Assembly: GCF_003400205.1 (NCBI RefSeq) | Contig: NZ_QUQV01000002.1 | Location: 610,271 to 674,270 of the forward strand | Direction: 5' to 3' | Length of the DNA stretch: 64,000 bases | From: Bacillus sp. HNG | GTDB lineage: Bacteria > Bacillota > Bacilli > Bacillales > Bacillaceae_L | In this document: positions 33,909 through 42,596 of the stretch, in pieces | How the letters are laid out: each line of letters begins with the position of its first letter | Numbering within the stretch: the stretch's first letter is position 1 | The notes under the pieces: model-generated | The model's input: only the letters and a program-made list of their open reading frames with translations | What the model was told of the DNA's origin: nothing | The model's database searches: none | Translations under genes and position numbers: made by a program

Positions 33909-34598
33909 TCACTCACCAACCTTATAGCCCATGCCACGAATCGTCTTAATGATTTTTGGGCTTTGTGGTTCATCCTCAAGCTTCTCTCGTAATCTTTTGA
34001 TATAAACGGTCAATGTATTATCATTCACGAAATCACCTGCTACATCCCATATCCGTTCAAGCAACTGTGTTCTCGTTAGAACTTGACCAATATGATTTGC
34101 AAAAATCAATAATAGCCGGTACTCCAACGAGGTTAGAATGACTTCCTCGCCATTTTTATATACCTTCCCTTCTAACGTGTTAATCCGTATCTTGTCGATA
34201 TCAATGATGGTTTTTGGCTGAGTTGTTGTTTGCTTGTTATACCTACGAAGGACAGACTTAATCCGTGACAGAAGTTCACGAATCCGAAATGGCTTTGTAA
34301 TATAATCATCGGCACCCATATCCAGACCCATAACAACATTCACTTCATCATCAAGTGCCGTTAAGAAAATAACTGGTTTATCACTTTGCTTTTTAACCAA
34401 CTCACATAATTCATAGCCGCTTCCGTCTGGCAATGATAAATCAAAGAGGCAAAGGTCAATCCCATTTATTTTTTCCGTGATTACCTTCTTGGCATCCATC
34501 GCATGATGACAAACAACTGTCTCGTAGCCATCCTGCTTTAACGAATAATCCAAGCCAGATGCTATGGTTTTATCATCTTCAACAAGTAATATTTTCAT
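33909..34598 (-). CDS. OmpR-family response regulator
   Basis: Regulator of 229 residues. The receiver domain has the acidic pair in LVEDD, phospho-acceptor Asp53 in LFDLSLPDG, and Lys in ITKPF. The C-terminal winged helix contains ILTSLEYRLLLIFANHIGQVLTR and ends KIIKTIRGMGYKVGE, as in OmpR/PhoB members. It is the first gene of the regulator-kinase-ATPase-permease cluster. The three direct repeats upstream of the ATPase gene are the likely target. A REP-like copy lies directly upstream of its start. Confidence 0.95.
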   Translation of the reverse strand: MKILLVEDDKTIASGLDYSLKQDGYETVVCHHAMDAKKVITEKINGIDLCLFDLSLPDGSGYELCELVKKQSDKPVIFLTALDDEVNVVMGLDMGADDYITKPFRIRELLSRIKSVLRRYNKQTTTQPKTIIDIDKIRINTLEGKVYKNGEEVILTSLEYRLLLIFANHIGQVLTRTQLLERIWDVAGDFVNDNTLTVYIKRLREKLEDEPQSPKIIKTIRGMGYKVGE

Positions 34599-34610
34599 AG
34601 TGACTCAGGC

Positions 34611-34633
34611 AAAGGGACAGGTCCCTCGTCCCA
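34611..34633. repeat. REP-like palindrome, copy 12 (short)
   Basis: AAAGGGACAGGTCCCTCGTCCC keeps the core but is shortened. It lies 12 bases upstream of the response regulator start. Confidence 0.6.
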
Positions 34634-34729
34634 ACACCTCCTATTGTTTTTATTAAAAACGTTACTAGAATATTTTAACAAAAACAAAAGCCCCTGGATA
34701 TGTGGTAAGACATTTCCAGGGACTCAAAT

Positions 34730-36022
34730 TTACAGATAGATAAAATAAGCAATGAACGTAACAAAGAGAACATACATAATCGGATGTACTTCTTTATGTC
34801 TTCCCAATGCAAGCATTGTAACAGGATACATGATGAATCCAAGTGCTATCCCTGTTGCAACACTAAATGTTAATGGCATCATAATAATCGTTGTAAATGC
34901 CGGAATCGCAATATCGAGCTTCGTCCAATCGATATGTCGAACTTCCGCCACCATCATCGCACCCACGATAATGAGAGCTGGAGCTGTTATTTCAGACGTA
35001 ACAACTGACAACAATGGCGAGAAAAAGAGAGCTAAAAAGAAAAACCCTGAGATGACGATCGACGAAAAACCAGTACGTGCACCTGCGGCAATACCTGCCG
35101 TTGATTCAATCAAGGATGCAGTTGGAGACGTCCCCAAAACAGAACCAATAACAGTGGCGGAGGCATCCGATAATAAGGCAGGTCCCGCGTTTGGAATTTT
35201 ATTGTCCTTTAAAATACCAGCCTGGCTCGCAACAGCAATCAATGTACCTGCTGTATCGAAAAATCCAACAAATAAAAATGTGAAAATGACAATAATTAAA
35301 TCGGGTGTAAATACATTTGGAAGCTCGGAAAAAACAACACCAAATGTAGGTTCAAGACTTGGTATGCTACCAATGATAGCTGTCGGCTTGTCAATGATTC
35401 CAAAGAGCATCCCTACAATTGAAGAAACAACCATTCCGTAGAAAATTCCACCACGAATTCCTCTTACTAACATTACGGAGGTAATGATGAATCCGAATAA
35501 AGCAAGTACAGTTGCCCCAGATGTGAAATCTCCGAGTGATACAAATGTCGCCTCATTCCCAACAATGATTTTTGCATTTTTTAATCCGATAAAAGCGACA
35601 AAGAACCCAATCCCACCCGCAATCGCATACTTCAAATCCTGTGGAATCACATTAATAATTTTTTCCCGCACTTTTAACACACTTAAAATCACAAATAAAA
35701 TACCTGCGACGAAAACGCCTGTTAATGCTGTTTGCCACGGAATTCCCATCCCGATCACGACTGAATACGTAAAAAATGAATTAAGGCCCATACTAGGAGC
35801 AATCCCAATTGGATAATTAGAAAGAATACCGATCAGCAATGAGCCAAGAATAATGGTAATCGCAGTTGCGGTAAAAACGGCACCTTTATCCATCCCTGAT
35901 TCGCCTAGGACGATAGGATTGACCACAAGGATGTAGGCCATCGATAGAAATGTTGTGAGCCCACCAATAAATTCCTGTTTATATGTAGTTTGACGTGTTG
36001 TGAAATCAAAATAATTTTTCAT
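34730..36022 (-). CDS. NCS2-family guanine/hypoxanthine permease
   Basis: Purine permease of 430 residues of the AzgA/PbuG/PbuO group (NCS2), with about 13 helices. Hallmarks are the N terminus FDFTTRQTTYKQEFIGGLTTFLSMAYILVVNP, then SMGLNSFFTY, GFFDTAGTLIAVASQAG, SDASATVIGSVLGTSPTASLIESTAG (AzgA signature). It imports guanine and/or hypoxanthine by proton symport. A purine riboswitch with the cytosine that selects guanine lies in its leader, which supports guanine-linked transport. It is monocistronic. PbuG and PbuO cannot be told apart by eye. Confidence 0.93.
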   Translation of the reverse strand: MKNYFDFTTRQTTYKQEFIGGLTTFLSMAYILVVNPIVLGESGMDKGAVFTATAITIILGSLLIGILSNYPIGIAPSMGLNSFFTYSVVIGMGIPWQTALTGVFVAGILFVILSVLKVREKIINVIPQDLKYAIAGGIGFFVAFIGLKNAKIIVGNEATFVSLGDFTSGATVLALFGFIITSVMLVRGIRGGIFYGMVVSSIVGMLFGIIDKPTAIIGSIPSLEPTFGVVFSELPNVFTPDLIIVIFTFLFVGFFDTAGTLIAVASQAGILKDNKIPNAGPALLSDASATVIGSVLGTSPTASLIESTAGIAAGARTGFSSIVISGFFFLALFFSPLLSVVTSEITAPALIIVGAMMVAEVRHIDWTKLDIAIPAFTTIIMMPLTFSVATGIALGFIMYPVTMLALGRHKEVHPIMYVLFVTFIAYFIYL

Positions 36023-36064
36023 ATTTCTATATTCCCCATTTTGATATGAATTATTTTTTCAAAA

Positions 36065-36099
36065 TAAAAAAAGCCTTGATAGTGTAATCCTACCAAAGC
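36065..36099 (-). terminator. Riboswitch-controlled terminator
   Basis: On the minus strand GCTTTGGTAG (36099-36090) pairs with CTATCAAGGC (36082-36073), followed by T7. The first arm can alternatively pair with CTACCAAGC of the aptamer (36181-36173), giving an antiterminator. Confidence 0.8.
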
Positions 36100-36102
36100 A
36101 TG

Positions 36103-36154
36103 TACAAATGTATGCCAAAAGGTTATTAAGATATCCTTTTGGCATACATTTGTA
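36103..36154. repeat. Perfect 20-bp inverted repeat inside the riboswitch leader
   Basis: TACAAATGTATGCCAAAAGG (36103-36122) and its exact complement (36135-36154) have a 12-base loop. It overlaps the 3' strand of aptamer helix P1 and has no T-run of its own. Confidence 0.9.
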
Positions 36155-36216
36155 GTCAAGCTTTTTACGGTAGCTTGGTAGAAACAATCGGGCCATATTC
36201 CCGAACATATACAAAT
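36148..36216 (-). promoter_or_regulatory. Guanine riboswitch aptamer
   Basis: On the minus strand the purine aptamer is complete: P1 ATTTGTA (36216-36210) / TACAAAT (36154-36148), P2 with loop CGGGAATATGGCCCG, core TTTCTACC, P3 with ACCGTAAAAAGCTTG, and the junction GACTAC. The cytosine in GACTA corresponds to C74 of the xpt switch, which specifies guanine; adenine switches have U. It controls the NCS2 permease. Confidence 0.93.
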
Positions 36217-36280
36217 TACTATATTAATATAATTATGAAAGTTTAACAGTGATATTCTATTGCGTCAAGCATTTTTAAGT

Positions 36281-36326
36281 TGTTCTATACATAATAGAAC
36301 AGATTTGTTATAATATAAATAGAACA
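36281..36326 (+). promoter_or_regulatory. Promoter and likely GntR (YtrA-type) operators
   Basis: Inverted repeat TGTTCTAT-N5-ATAGAACA (36281-36301) is followed by a TATAAT box (36309-36314) and a third ATAGAACA at 36319-36326. The segment ATAGAACAGATT therefore occurs twice, flanking the -10 region. This suits autorepression by the YtrA-type regulator encoded directly downstream. Confidence 0.65.
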
Positions 36327-36343
36327 GATTGGAGGGATCAAAA

Positions 36344-36736
36344 ATGATTATTCAAATCGAACCTGAATCTGAAATTCCCATTTACCAACAGATTACGAAT
36401 CAAATCATCGAAGGAATCGCAAGAGGATCCATTCAGCCAGGTGATTCCCTACCTTCCGTGAGAACTTTTGCTGCAGACCTTGGCATCAACATGCACACAG
36501 TCAACAAAAGCTATCACCAGTTAGAGAAAAAAGGGATTATTCGAATCATGCCAAAGTCTGGTGCAGTGATCTCTTCCCCTCGAGATTTTAATGAATCCAC
36601 TCTCGAACGATTAAAAAGTGATTATAAATTACTCATCGCGGAATCGCTTGTTGTCGGTATGTCTAGTGAACAAATTCAAGAATTAGTTTCTTCTATTATT
36701 CAAAGTTTTAAAAGCTCATTAAATAAGGAGGTTTAA
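36344..36736 (+). CDS. GntR family regulator, YtrA subfamily
   Basis: Short regulator of about 130 residues consisting of a GntR winged helix and a small C-terminal dimer helix, the YtrA layout. Seen: IPIYQQITNQIIEGIARGSIQPGDSLPSVRTFAADLGINMHTVNKSYHQLEKKGII (in pieces), then about 40 residues. There is no ligand domain of the FadR or HutC type. ATG at 36344 follows GGAGGGATCAAAA. YtrA members usually repress an operon of membrane transport genes in response to cell-wall antibiotics. Here the next gene, two bases after the stop, encodes a DUF1648 membrane protein, probably its target through the repeats at 36281-36326. Confidence 0.9.
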   Translation: MIIQIEPESEIPIYQQITNQIIEGIARGSIQPGDSLPSVRTFAADLGINMHTVNKSYHQLEKKGIIRIMPKSGAVISSPRDFNESTLERLKSDYKLLIAESLVVGMSSEQIQELVSSIIQSFKSSLNKEV

Positions 36737-36738
36737 TT

Positions 36739-37830
36739 ATGACTTTAGCAATCTTTCTTGTGATCGCAGTCATCCTAGCCGGAATTCAAACCGCTGTTCC
36801 TTTTATTGTGAAGCGCACAGTTATCTTTGGGGTTACGGTGCCAGAAAAACATATCAAGGATGAAAATCTTTCTTCTTATAAAAAGAAATATGCTCTATTA
36901 GTTTCCCTTTTATCAATTGTTGCTTTGGCCAGTTATGTTGCATGGGTGCTTGGGAGCAGTCCTTCCGAGGAACAAACGGTTCTGATCGGTACCATTATTC
37001 AATTTGCGATAATCCTGTTTAGTTTTACTCTCTATTTTTATTTTCATGGAAAAATACTTCAGTTAAAAAAGGAAAAGAAATGGGGAGAAAATGCGACGCA
37101 GGTACAAATCGCAGACTTGTCCGCTCGTGCTAAGGATGAAATGCTGCCATGGTATGTCTTTTTAGTACCGATGGTTATTACAGTTGGTTTGATTGGTTAC
37201 ACCATTGCACAATACGATCTTCTTCCAAACCAGATTCCAACTCACTGGGGAGTTAACGGGGAAGCTGATGCCTTTACTGAAAAAACACCAGTATCAGCCA
37301 TTTCATCACTACTTATGCTGTTAGTGATGCAGGCTATGTTCTTAACGATTATTGTAAGTACAAAAAAATCAGGCATTAAACTAAGTGCAACAGCAACTAA
37401 TGCTTCACGAGTTAGACAACTCACGTTACGTAAATATACAAGTTGGCTTATGTTTTTAACAACCATTTTACTAACAGGAATGTTTAGCTTCTTTCAATTA
37501 AGAACCATTCACCCTGATATCGTGAATGGCACAATTGTAATGGCAGTTCCACTCATTTTTCTAATCGTGACTTTAGGCGCTACCATTGCTTTTGCCATAA
37601 AAGTGGGGCGTTCCGATAGAATAAACATTGGTGAAACGAATGCAGGAATAAGAGATTATGACGATGATTCACATTGGGTCGGTGGGCTCTTTTATGTTAA
37701 CAGACAGGATCCATCCATCTTTGTTGAAAAACGCTTTGGCGTTGGGTGGACAATCAACTTCGGGAACCCAATCGGATATTTTATTATCTTAATCCCACTC
37801 GCACTCATCATCCTGTTCAGTTTGCTTTAA
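36739..37830 (+). CDS. DUF1648/DUF5808 membrane protein
   Basis: Membrane protein of 363 residues with about seven to eight helices. A DUF1648 segment occurs near 155-200 (YDLLPNQIPTHWGVNGEADAF), as in SdpI-like immunity proteins. A C-terminal DUF5808-like segment HWVGGLFYVNRQDPSIFVEKRFGVGWTINFGNP precedes the last helix. The ribosome binding site GGAGG overlaps the end of the gntR gene, so the two are coupled. The family function is unknown, although the SdpI relationship and YtrA-type control suggest an envelope-stress or bacteriocin-immunity role. A strong terminator follows. Confidence 0.83.
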   Translation: MTLAIFLVIAVILAGIQTAVPFIVKRTVIFGVTVPEKHIKDENLSSYKKKYALLVSLLSIVALASYVAWVLGSSPSEEQTVLIGTIIQFAIILFSFTLYFYFHGKILQLKKEKKWGENATQVQIADLSARAKDEMLPWYVFLVPMVITVGLIGYTIAQYDLLPNQIPTHWGVNGEADAFTEKTPVSAISSLLMLLVMQAMFLTIIVSTKKSGIKLSATATNASRVRQLTLRKYTSWLMFLTTILLTGMFSFFQLRTIHPDIVNGTIVMAVPLIFLIVTLGATIAFAIKVGRSDRINIGETNAGIRDYDDDSHWVGGLFYVNRQDPSIFVEKRFGVGWTINFGNPIGYFIILIPLALIILFSLL

Positions 37831-37862
37831 AAATCGACAAGCGCGGGCTTGTCGATTTTTTT
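37829..37862. terminator. Bidirectional terminator
   Basis: Stem AAATCGACAAGC / GCTTGTCGATTT with loop GCGG, flanked by A- and T-runs. It lies between the DUF1648 gene and the convergent MFS gene. Confidence 0.9.
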
Positions 37863-39108
37863 AATTGGATGAAGGATTTAGTTTCATTTTAGTATCATAA
37901 TCGCTGAAAAGTTTACCGTAAAAATAAGCAAAACTACCTTGTAAACCTGCAGCTAGATAAAAAGGTAAGGCTAACGCACCCAATCCAAAAAGGTATCCTG
38001 CTAGGTATGGACCGATAGACATGGGAAGACGCATTGAAAGAAGATGGATGCTTGATGCAAATCCACTGCGGTGACCTCGAGTTAGGCTCACACTGAGTGC
38101 CTGCTGAGCTCCTTGCGACCCACGATTTAAAGCTGTGCGGAAAAGATAAAGTATTGAGACAAGCGCGTAGGAAGACAACAATGGCATTAATAGTAAAAGG
38201 AGACATGCAATGTAACGGACCATTACGATTGATTGAACGGTTCCATATTTGTGTGAAATTCTTGACTGAAAGATTGAAGTCATCCCAGTTGCAAAAAAAG
38301 TAAGGGCTAACGTGCTACCAATTTGACCACTGCTCACCCCGAATTTTACAGAAAACCAATATGCCATCATTGGCCCTGTCAATCCAATTGCAATTCCATT
38401 TAAGACATTAATCCCAGCTAATTTTAAAATGGCCGTATTTTCTTCTTTAGTCATTTGTGTATCATCAATGGTTTGTTTCTTGATTGATGTCTGCCTCCGC
38501 TTGATCTGTGCTTCACCTTTTGTCGTTAAAATAATCGAAGCCGTCACAAGTGAGAAGGCAAATGTAACATAAAAAGCAAGTTGGTAGGAAGAAGTTCCGG
38601 AACTAATGCTCATATTGCCAACGAGCATTGCACCTGCCGCCATTCCGAAAAAACTAAGCGCATTGTTCAAGCTGTAGATTTTTCCACGCTCAGACGGTTT
38701 GATAAAGGCTGCCAGCCAAGCCTGTTCCGCTGGAGCAAACGGACTTGCGGAACCTGCATCAGCTTTTCCAAAACCGGAAAATGTGACGGCGATGAATAAT
38801 AGAATCGGGTTGGTTGTCATGATTCCAATTAATGCACACACGGCTGTTAATAGCTCCGAAAAAAGAACGAACGGTTTCCTGCCGATTCGGTCACTATAAA
38901 TTCCGATGAGTGGTGCGAGTAAAACTCCAAGTAGCCCACCTGCCGCTAACACAGCTCCGATTTGTATAGCGCTCCATCCTATGGTGTCAAGGTATAAAGC
39001 GAGAACTACAACCATCATGCCTTGTCCAATGCTTCGTATCGTGTTGACCAACATCAGCTTTTTAACGACTGGATGTATTTGAGTTGTGTTGTCTTCTTTA
39101 ATAAGCAT
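37861..39108 (-). CDS. MFS transporter
   Basis: Major facilitator protein of 415 residues with 12 helices and a central loop near 205-235. The conserved motif between helices two and three is GIYSDRIGRKPFV. Helix one begins KLMLVNTIRSIGQGMMVVVLALYLDTIG, resembling the drug/arabinose-efflux (AraJ) type. A second-half loop RISHKYGTVQS is also seen. The substrate is unknown. It lies downstream of the repeat-rich region 39223-39445 and has its own start with GGTGAAAAG. Confidence 0.85.
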   Translation of the reverse strand: MLIKEDNTTQIHPVVKKLMLVNTIRSIGQGMMVVVLALYLDTIGWSAIQIGAVLAAGGLLGVLLAPLIGIYSDRIGRKPFVLFSELLTAVCALIGIMTTNPILLFIAVTFSGFGKADAGSASPFAPAEQAWLAAFIKPSERGKIYSLNNALSFFGMAAGAMLVGNMSISSGTSSYQLAFYVTFAFSLVTASIILTTKGEAQIKRRQTSIKKQTIDDTQMTKEENTAILKLAGINVLNGIAIGLTGPMMAYWFSVKFGVSSGQIGSTLALTFFATGMTSIFQSRISHKYGTVQSIVMVRYIACLLLLLMPLLSSYALVSILYLFRTALNRGSQGAQQALSVSLTRGHRSGFASSIHLLSMRLPMSIGPYLAGYLFGLGALALPFYLAAGLQGSFAYFYGKLFSDYDTKMKLNPSSN

Positions 39109-39222
39109 CTTTTCACCACTTTATGTAAGGAACTTGATAGTAAAAGCCTTCCATTTAGGAGTGGTAATTATTCACAGGGGATTTGGGGAGCATTTTTGAG
39201 GAGGGGCTGGGGGCGTTAAGGA

Positions 39223-39445
39223 CTTCATTACCTCGATGTTGGACTTTCCGATCAGGTACTGGATGCGTTCGGGTCTTCATCAACTCGATGAAGAAGATTT
39301 CGCAGGGGCGCAATTTCCTCTTCATAAAGTAGATGAAGAGGAATTTGGCAGGGAACCAAACCTCGTTTTCCCCTTCATAACCACGATGAAAAGTACTTGG
39401 CCGGGAATCAAACCTCATTTTCCCTTTCATGACCCCAATCAAGCT
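39223..39445. repeat. Array of five decayed ~50-bp direct repeats with hairpin cores
   Basis: A core like CTTCATNNNNNNGATGAAG recurs at 39223, 39275, 39320, 39373 and 39424, spacing 45-53 bases. Each is followed by a similar purine/pyrimidine block (for example CCTCGTTTTCCC, CCTCATTTTCCC). It fills the 407-base gap 39109-39515 between the MFS and pqqE genes. No gene is seen there. Confidence 0.65.
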
Positions 39446-39515
39446 GTTTACCCATTTTGCCCCCCAAAAAAAGAGATACTAAAGGCAATTTTAAAAATTA
39501 CCCCTAGCATCTTCG

Positions 39516-40625
39516 TCAGAATTTCATTTTTCGATAAATCAATGGTTCCCGTTCCTCAACCGTTTTACGATTCGCCGCCTGTACTGCTTTTTCAACGATA
39601 TGGTGATCTGGTGCCAAATGACAGACAGGGTCTGTTGCTTCCGCATCCCCAGTCAGAGCAAATGCCTGGCAGCGACACCCGCCGCCGTCTTGGTGCAACA
39701 AATCACATGACCGACATGTTCCTGGCAACCATTCATCCCCACGAAATCGATTAAACGAGTCCGATTCATACCAAATATCATTCAACGATTGCTCACGTAC
39801 ATTTTCAAAAGAGATTCCTTCAATCATCCCAGCCGTTGGGCATGGCAACACATCCCCATTCGGGGCGACAGTAAGAGCAATGGCTCCCCAACCGCCCATA
39901 CATGGCTTGGGCGTCGACTCATAATAATCAGGTATAACCCAAATGATTTCCATTTCTTTGCCGAGGCGCTCCCTTGCAACCTCGTAAGCCTCACTTGCCC
40001 GCTCTATCTGCTCTTTACTTGGCAGGAGCCGCTCTCTGTTAAGCAGTGCCCAATTATAAAACTGGGTATTTGCTAATTCCAGACGTTCTGCTCCCACTTC
40101 GTGAGCAAACGTAATGATTTCATCCAATGTATCAATATTTAACCGGTGCAACACAACATTTAATGATAAATGCATCCCCGTACGTTTTACGGCTTCAACA
40201 GCCTTTCGTTTCTTTTCAAACGCCTTTAAGCCACCAATTTGATTGGACAGCTCCTCCGACCCTGCTTGAAAGCTGATCTGAACATTTGCTAATCCGGCTT
40301 CCTTCAGCATCTTAGCTTTTTCCTCAGTCAATCCTATCCCACTTGTAATCAGATTTGTGTACATTTCTAATGAATTTGCATATTCGATCAACTCATCTAA
40401 ATCGTGCAACAAAAGTGGCTCACCGCCCGAAAAATGAACCTCAACCACGCCTAGTTCTGCCGCTTCCGATAACACCCGACACCAATCATTAGTGGATAAT
40501 TCCATTTCTTTTAATGTCATTTCAACAGGGTTGGAGCAATATGGACAATGCAATGGACAACGATGCGTAAGCTCAGCTAGTAACGAAAATGGGGGCTGCA
40601 CTCTATGTTTCTTTGACTCTAGCAT
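39516..40625 (-). CDS. pqqE: PqqE, PqqA peptide cyclase
   Basis: Radical-SAM/SPASM enzyme of 369 residues that joins the Glu and Tyr side chains of PqqA, the first chemical step of PQQ synthesis. The SAM cluster is Cys23, Cys27, Cys30 in HRCPLHCPYCSNP. The VHFSGGEPLL strand follows. The SPASM cysteines are seen in PKPCMGGWGA, VLPCPTAG, GTCRSCDLLHQDGGGCRC and DPVC. PqqE normally works with PqqD, which is encoded directly upstream with a 23-base overlap. The length is close to that of proteobacterial PqqE. It is the last gene of the operon. Confidence 0.96.
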   Translation of the reverse strand: MLESKKHRVQPPFSLLAELTHRCPLHCPYCSNPVEMTLKEMELSTNDWCRVLSEAAELGVVEVHFSGGEPLLLHDLDELIEYANSLEMYTNLITSGIGLTEEKAKMLKEAGLANVQISFQAGSEELSNQIGGLKAFEKKRKAVEAVKRTGMHLSLNVVLHRLNIDTLDEIITFAHEVGAERLELANTQFYNWALLNRERLLPSKEQIERASEAYEVARERLGKEMEIIWVIPDYYESTPKPCMGGWGAIALTVAPNGDVLPCPTAGMIEGISFENVREQSLNDIWYESDSFNRFRGDEWLPGTCRSCDLLHQDGGGCRCQAFALTGDAEATDPVCHLAPDHHIVEKAVQAANRKTVEEREPLIYRKMKF

Positions 40626-40920
40626 CTTGCATCACCACCCATCCTTCGTCCATCATTTTCAAAATAAACTTCGTGATATCCGCCTGCATAATTTCAAAAT
40701 CCGGCAATTTCTCTGACTCTAGCGAACTTCTCATTTTTTCGGTGATGGTGTGAATGGATTCATTTCCGTCACAAAAAGCAAGAATTGATGCGGCAGTTTC
40801 ATTCAAAACCACCACCTTTTCTGGTAACAAAAGGAGATGCTTTTCTCTCACCTTATCAAATTTGAGTCGCCCCTTTTGTGCGAGTTTTGGAAAACCACTA
40901 GTCAAAATCCCCACCACCAA
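40603..40920 (-). CDS. pqqD: PqqD, PqqA-binding chaperone
   Basis: Small protein of about 103-105 residues that binds PqqA and presents it to PqqE. The winged-helix core is recognisable: LNETAASILAFCDGNESIHTITEKMR, then a C-terminal FILKMMDEGWVV. PqqD from Gram-negative bacteria is around 90 residues; this one has a slightly longer middle section. The start is uncertain: the frame opens with TTG-GTG-GTG (40920, 40917, 40914) and AAAAGGA is best spaced for the last GTG. It lies 11 bases after pqqC and overlaps pqqE, so it is translationally coupled to it. Confidence 0.9.
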   Translation of the reverse strand: MVVGILTSGFPKLAQKGRLKFDKVREKHLLLLPEKVVVLNETAASILAFCDGNESIHTITEKMRSSLESEKLPDFEIMQADITKFILKMMDEGWVVMQDARVKET

Positions 40921-40931
40921 TCCTTTTGAAC

Positions 40932-41669
40932 TTAATTAGGGAACGCTTTTTCGATCGCATCAAGCTGAGCCCAGAGTACATCACATTTAAACTGTAATGC
41001 CTCCACGGCAAGCTGTTGTTCCTTTAATGTCTCGCAATGGTCCAGTACTACATGTAAAGCAAATTTCGTATCACGCGGTGCTTGTGTTAAACGATTTCTG
41101 AAATACCCGAGTCCGGAATGGTCAATCCACGGATACAGCCGTTCAAGGATTTTAATCCGCTCCGAAATTAATATCGGGGAGAACAGTTCCGTTAATGAAG
41201 AAGCAATAGCCTCGAGCCACGGTTTTTCCTTCGCAAAGTTCACATAGGCATCTACTGAAAAACGAACAGCTGGAACCACATATTCTTCACTTAATACCTC
41301 TTCGCGCGATAGCCCAACAACTTCTCCGAGCCTTAGCCATGCCTCAATTCCACCCTCTTGCTCATCGTTCCCATCATGGTCAATAATGCGCTGAATCCAT
41401 TCTCGTCTGAACTCTCTTGTCGGAAGTTTGGATAAAATAACCGCATCCTTGATTGGGACCGACTTTTGATAGTAATACCGATTGGCTACCCAACCTCGGA
41501 TTTGCTCCCGACTTAATGTTCCTTCATGCATCGCCACATGAAAGGGATGTTTGTCATGATAGGAAGAACGCCCAACATTTATTAATCTTTCTTTAAATTC
41601 CTCACGTGACCATGGTTTTCCAGCTTCGTGAGATACTCTCGCTATCCCTCCTTGTTGCGACATACTCAA
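40932..41669 (-). CDS. pqqC: PqqC, pyrroloquinoline-quinone synthase
   Basis: Cofactor-free oxidase of 245 residues that catalyses ring closure and the eight-electron oxidation of the last PQQ intermediate. The all-helical haem-oxygenase-like fold is evident, with conserved segments [14 protein letters not shown] (active-site His), [24 protein letters not shown], and [12 protein letters not shown] near the C terminus. The active-site residues I can identify by position are in place. It overlaps pqqB by four bases, which indicates coupling. Length agrees with PqqC from Klebsiella (251). Confidence 0.95.
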   Translation of the reverse strand: MSMSQQGGIARVSHEAGKPWSREEFKERLINVGRSSYHDKHPFHVAMHEGTLSREQIRGWVANRYYYQKSVPIKDAVILSKLPTREFRREWIQRIIDHDGNDEQEGGIEAWLRLGEVVGLSREEVLSEEYVVPAVRFSVDAYVNFAKEKPWLEAIASSLTELFSPILISERIKILERLYPWIDHSGLGYFRNRLTQAPRDTKFALHVVLDHCETLKEQQLAVEALQFKCDVLWAQLDAIEKAFPN

Positions 41670-42595
41670 ACCTCCAATTCCATACCTTCATAGGCAATCT
41701 CAATACCATGTTGTTTTAAGATTTCTGCTTCCTTTGAACCTTTTTTCAAGATCGGATTACTATTGTTTATATGGATTAAAATTTTCCGTTCCGCTGAAAA
41801 AGAAGCTAAGTTCTCAATGATGCCTGACGGACCACTGATTGGCAGGTGCCCCATATCTCTTGCATTACGCTTCGTCGCTCCTAATGACACCAGTTCATCC
41901 TCAGACCAAAACGTGCCGTCAACCAATAAAATATCTGCTTTATGTAAAGCAGACTCAATTTCCGGAGTCATCGTATCTAATGTCGGAAAATAAGCCACAC
42001 ATTTTCCAGACCTTTCATTTTGTAAAAGTAAACCCACCTCCCAAATCTCTTCATGACCATCATGATTTGACTGGGCGTAGAGTGGTGGCTTCGTAGAAAC
42101 AGGAATGGTTTCAATGAGGACACTATCCCCAATTCGTTCCTTACCTTCTGGAGTAAGGAACTGCCATTCCCAGGAACAATAGTTTTTCAGCATGGGAATA
42201 ACCGGAAATGAGGAGTTTAAACATTTTCTCACTGTTTCCGTCCCATAAATTGTTAAATGGGAACCTTCCCTTAACGACAATAAACCGATTGAGTGATCAA
42301 GCTCCGCATCGGTTAAAATCACACCAGCAAGTGGTGTTTCTCTAATTCCAGGACCCGCATGAAGGGCAGTGAAGGTTTCAATCTGTCTATTTACATCCGG
42401 GCCCGCATTGATAAGATACCAGTCCTTTTCATTCGCAGTTATAGCAAGGGAAGATTGTAACATCGGTTTTAATGCAGCATCCCCAGCTCGAACACCGCAG
42501 CAATTGGGACATGCACAATTCCACTGTGGAAAACCTCCACCCGCTGCTACTCCTAAGACCCTGATTCGAATTTTGCTTCCATCCCTTCTATTCAA
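41666..42595 (-). CDS. pqqB: PqqB, metallo-beta-lactamase-fold PQQ biosynthesis protein
   Basis: Protein of about 309 residues of the PqqB group, thought to hydroxylate the cross-linked dipeptide intermediate. The hallmark N terminus is [23 protein letters not shown] with the Cys-rich zinc site, and the fold motif [19 protein letters not shown] replaces the usual HxHx[14 protein letters not shown] occurs near the end. The frame begins with TTG at 42595, one base after the pqqA stop, with no in-frame ATG or GTG close by. Translation by coupling to pqqA is likely; a start further in is possible. Confidence 0.94.
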   Translation of the reverse strand: MNRRDGSKIRIRVLGVAAGGGFPQWNCACPNCCGVRAGDAALKPMLQSSLAITANEKDWYLINAGPDVNRQIETFTALHAGPGIRETPLAGVILTDAELDHSIGLLSLREGSHLTIYGTETVRKCLNSSFPVIPMLKNYCSWEWQFLTPEGKERIGDSVLIETIPVSTKPPLYAQSNHDGHEEIWEVGLLLQNERSGKCVAYFPTLDTMTPEIESALHKADILLVDGTFWSEDELVSLGATKRNARDMGHLPISGPSGIIENLASFSAERKILIHINNSNPILKKGSKEAEILKQHGIEIAYEGMELEV

Positions 42596-42596
42596 C

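Noticed and set aside
34752..35441. 229-residue open frame opposite the NCS2 permease (and a similar 188-residue frame at 19757-20323 opposite NhaC)
   Set aside because: Both lie fully antisense to well-supported membrane-protein genes, have Pro/Ile/Thr-rich low-complexity composition, and no ribosome binding sites.
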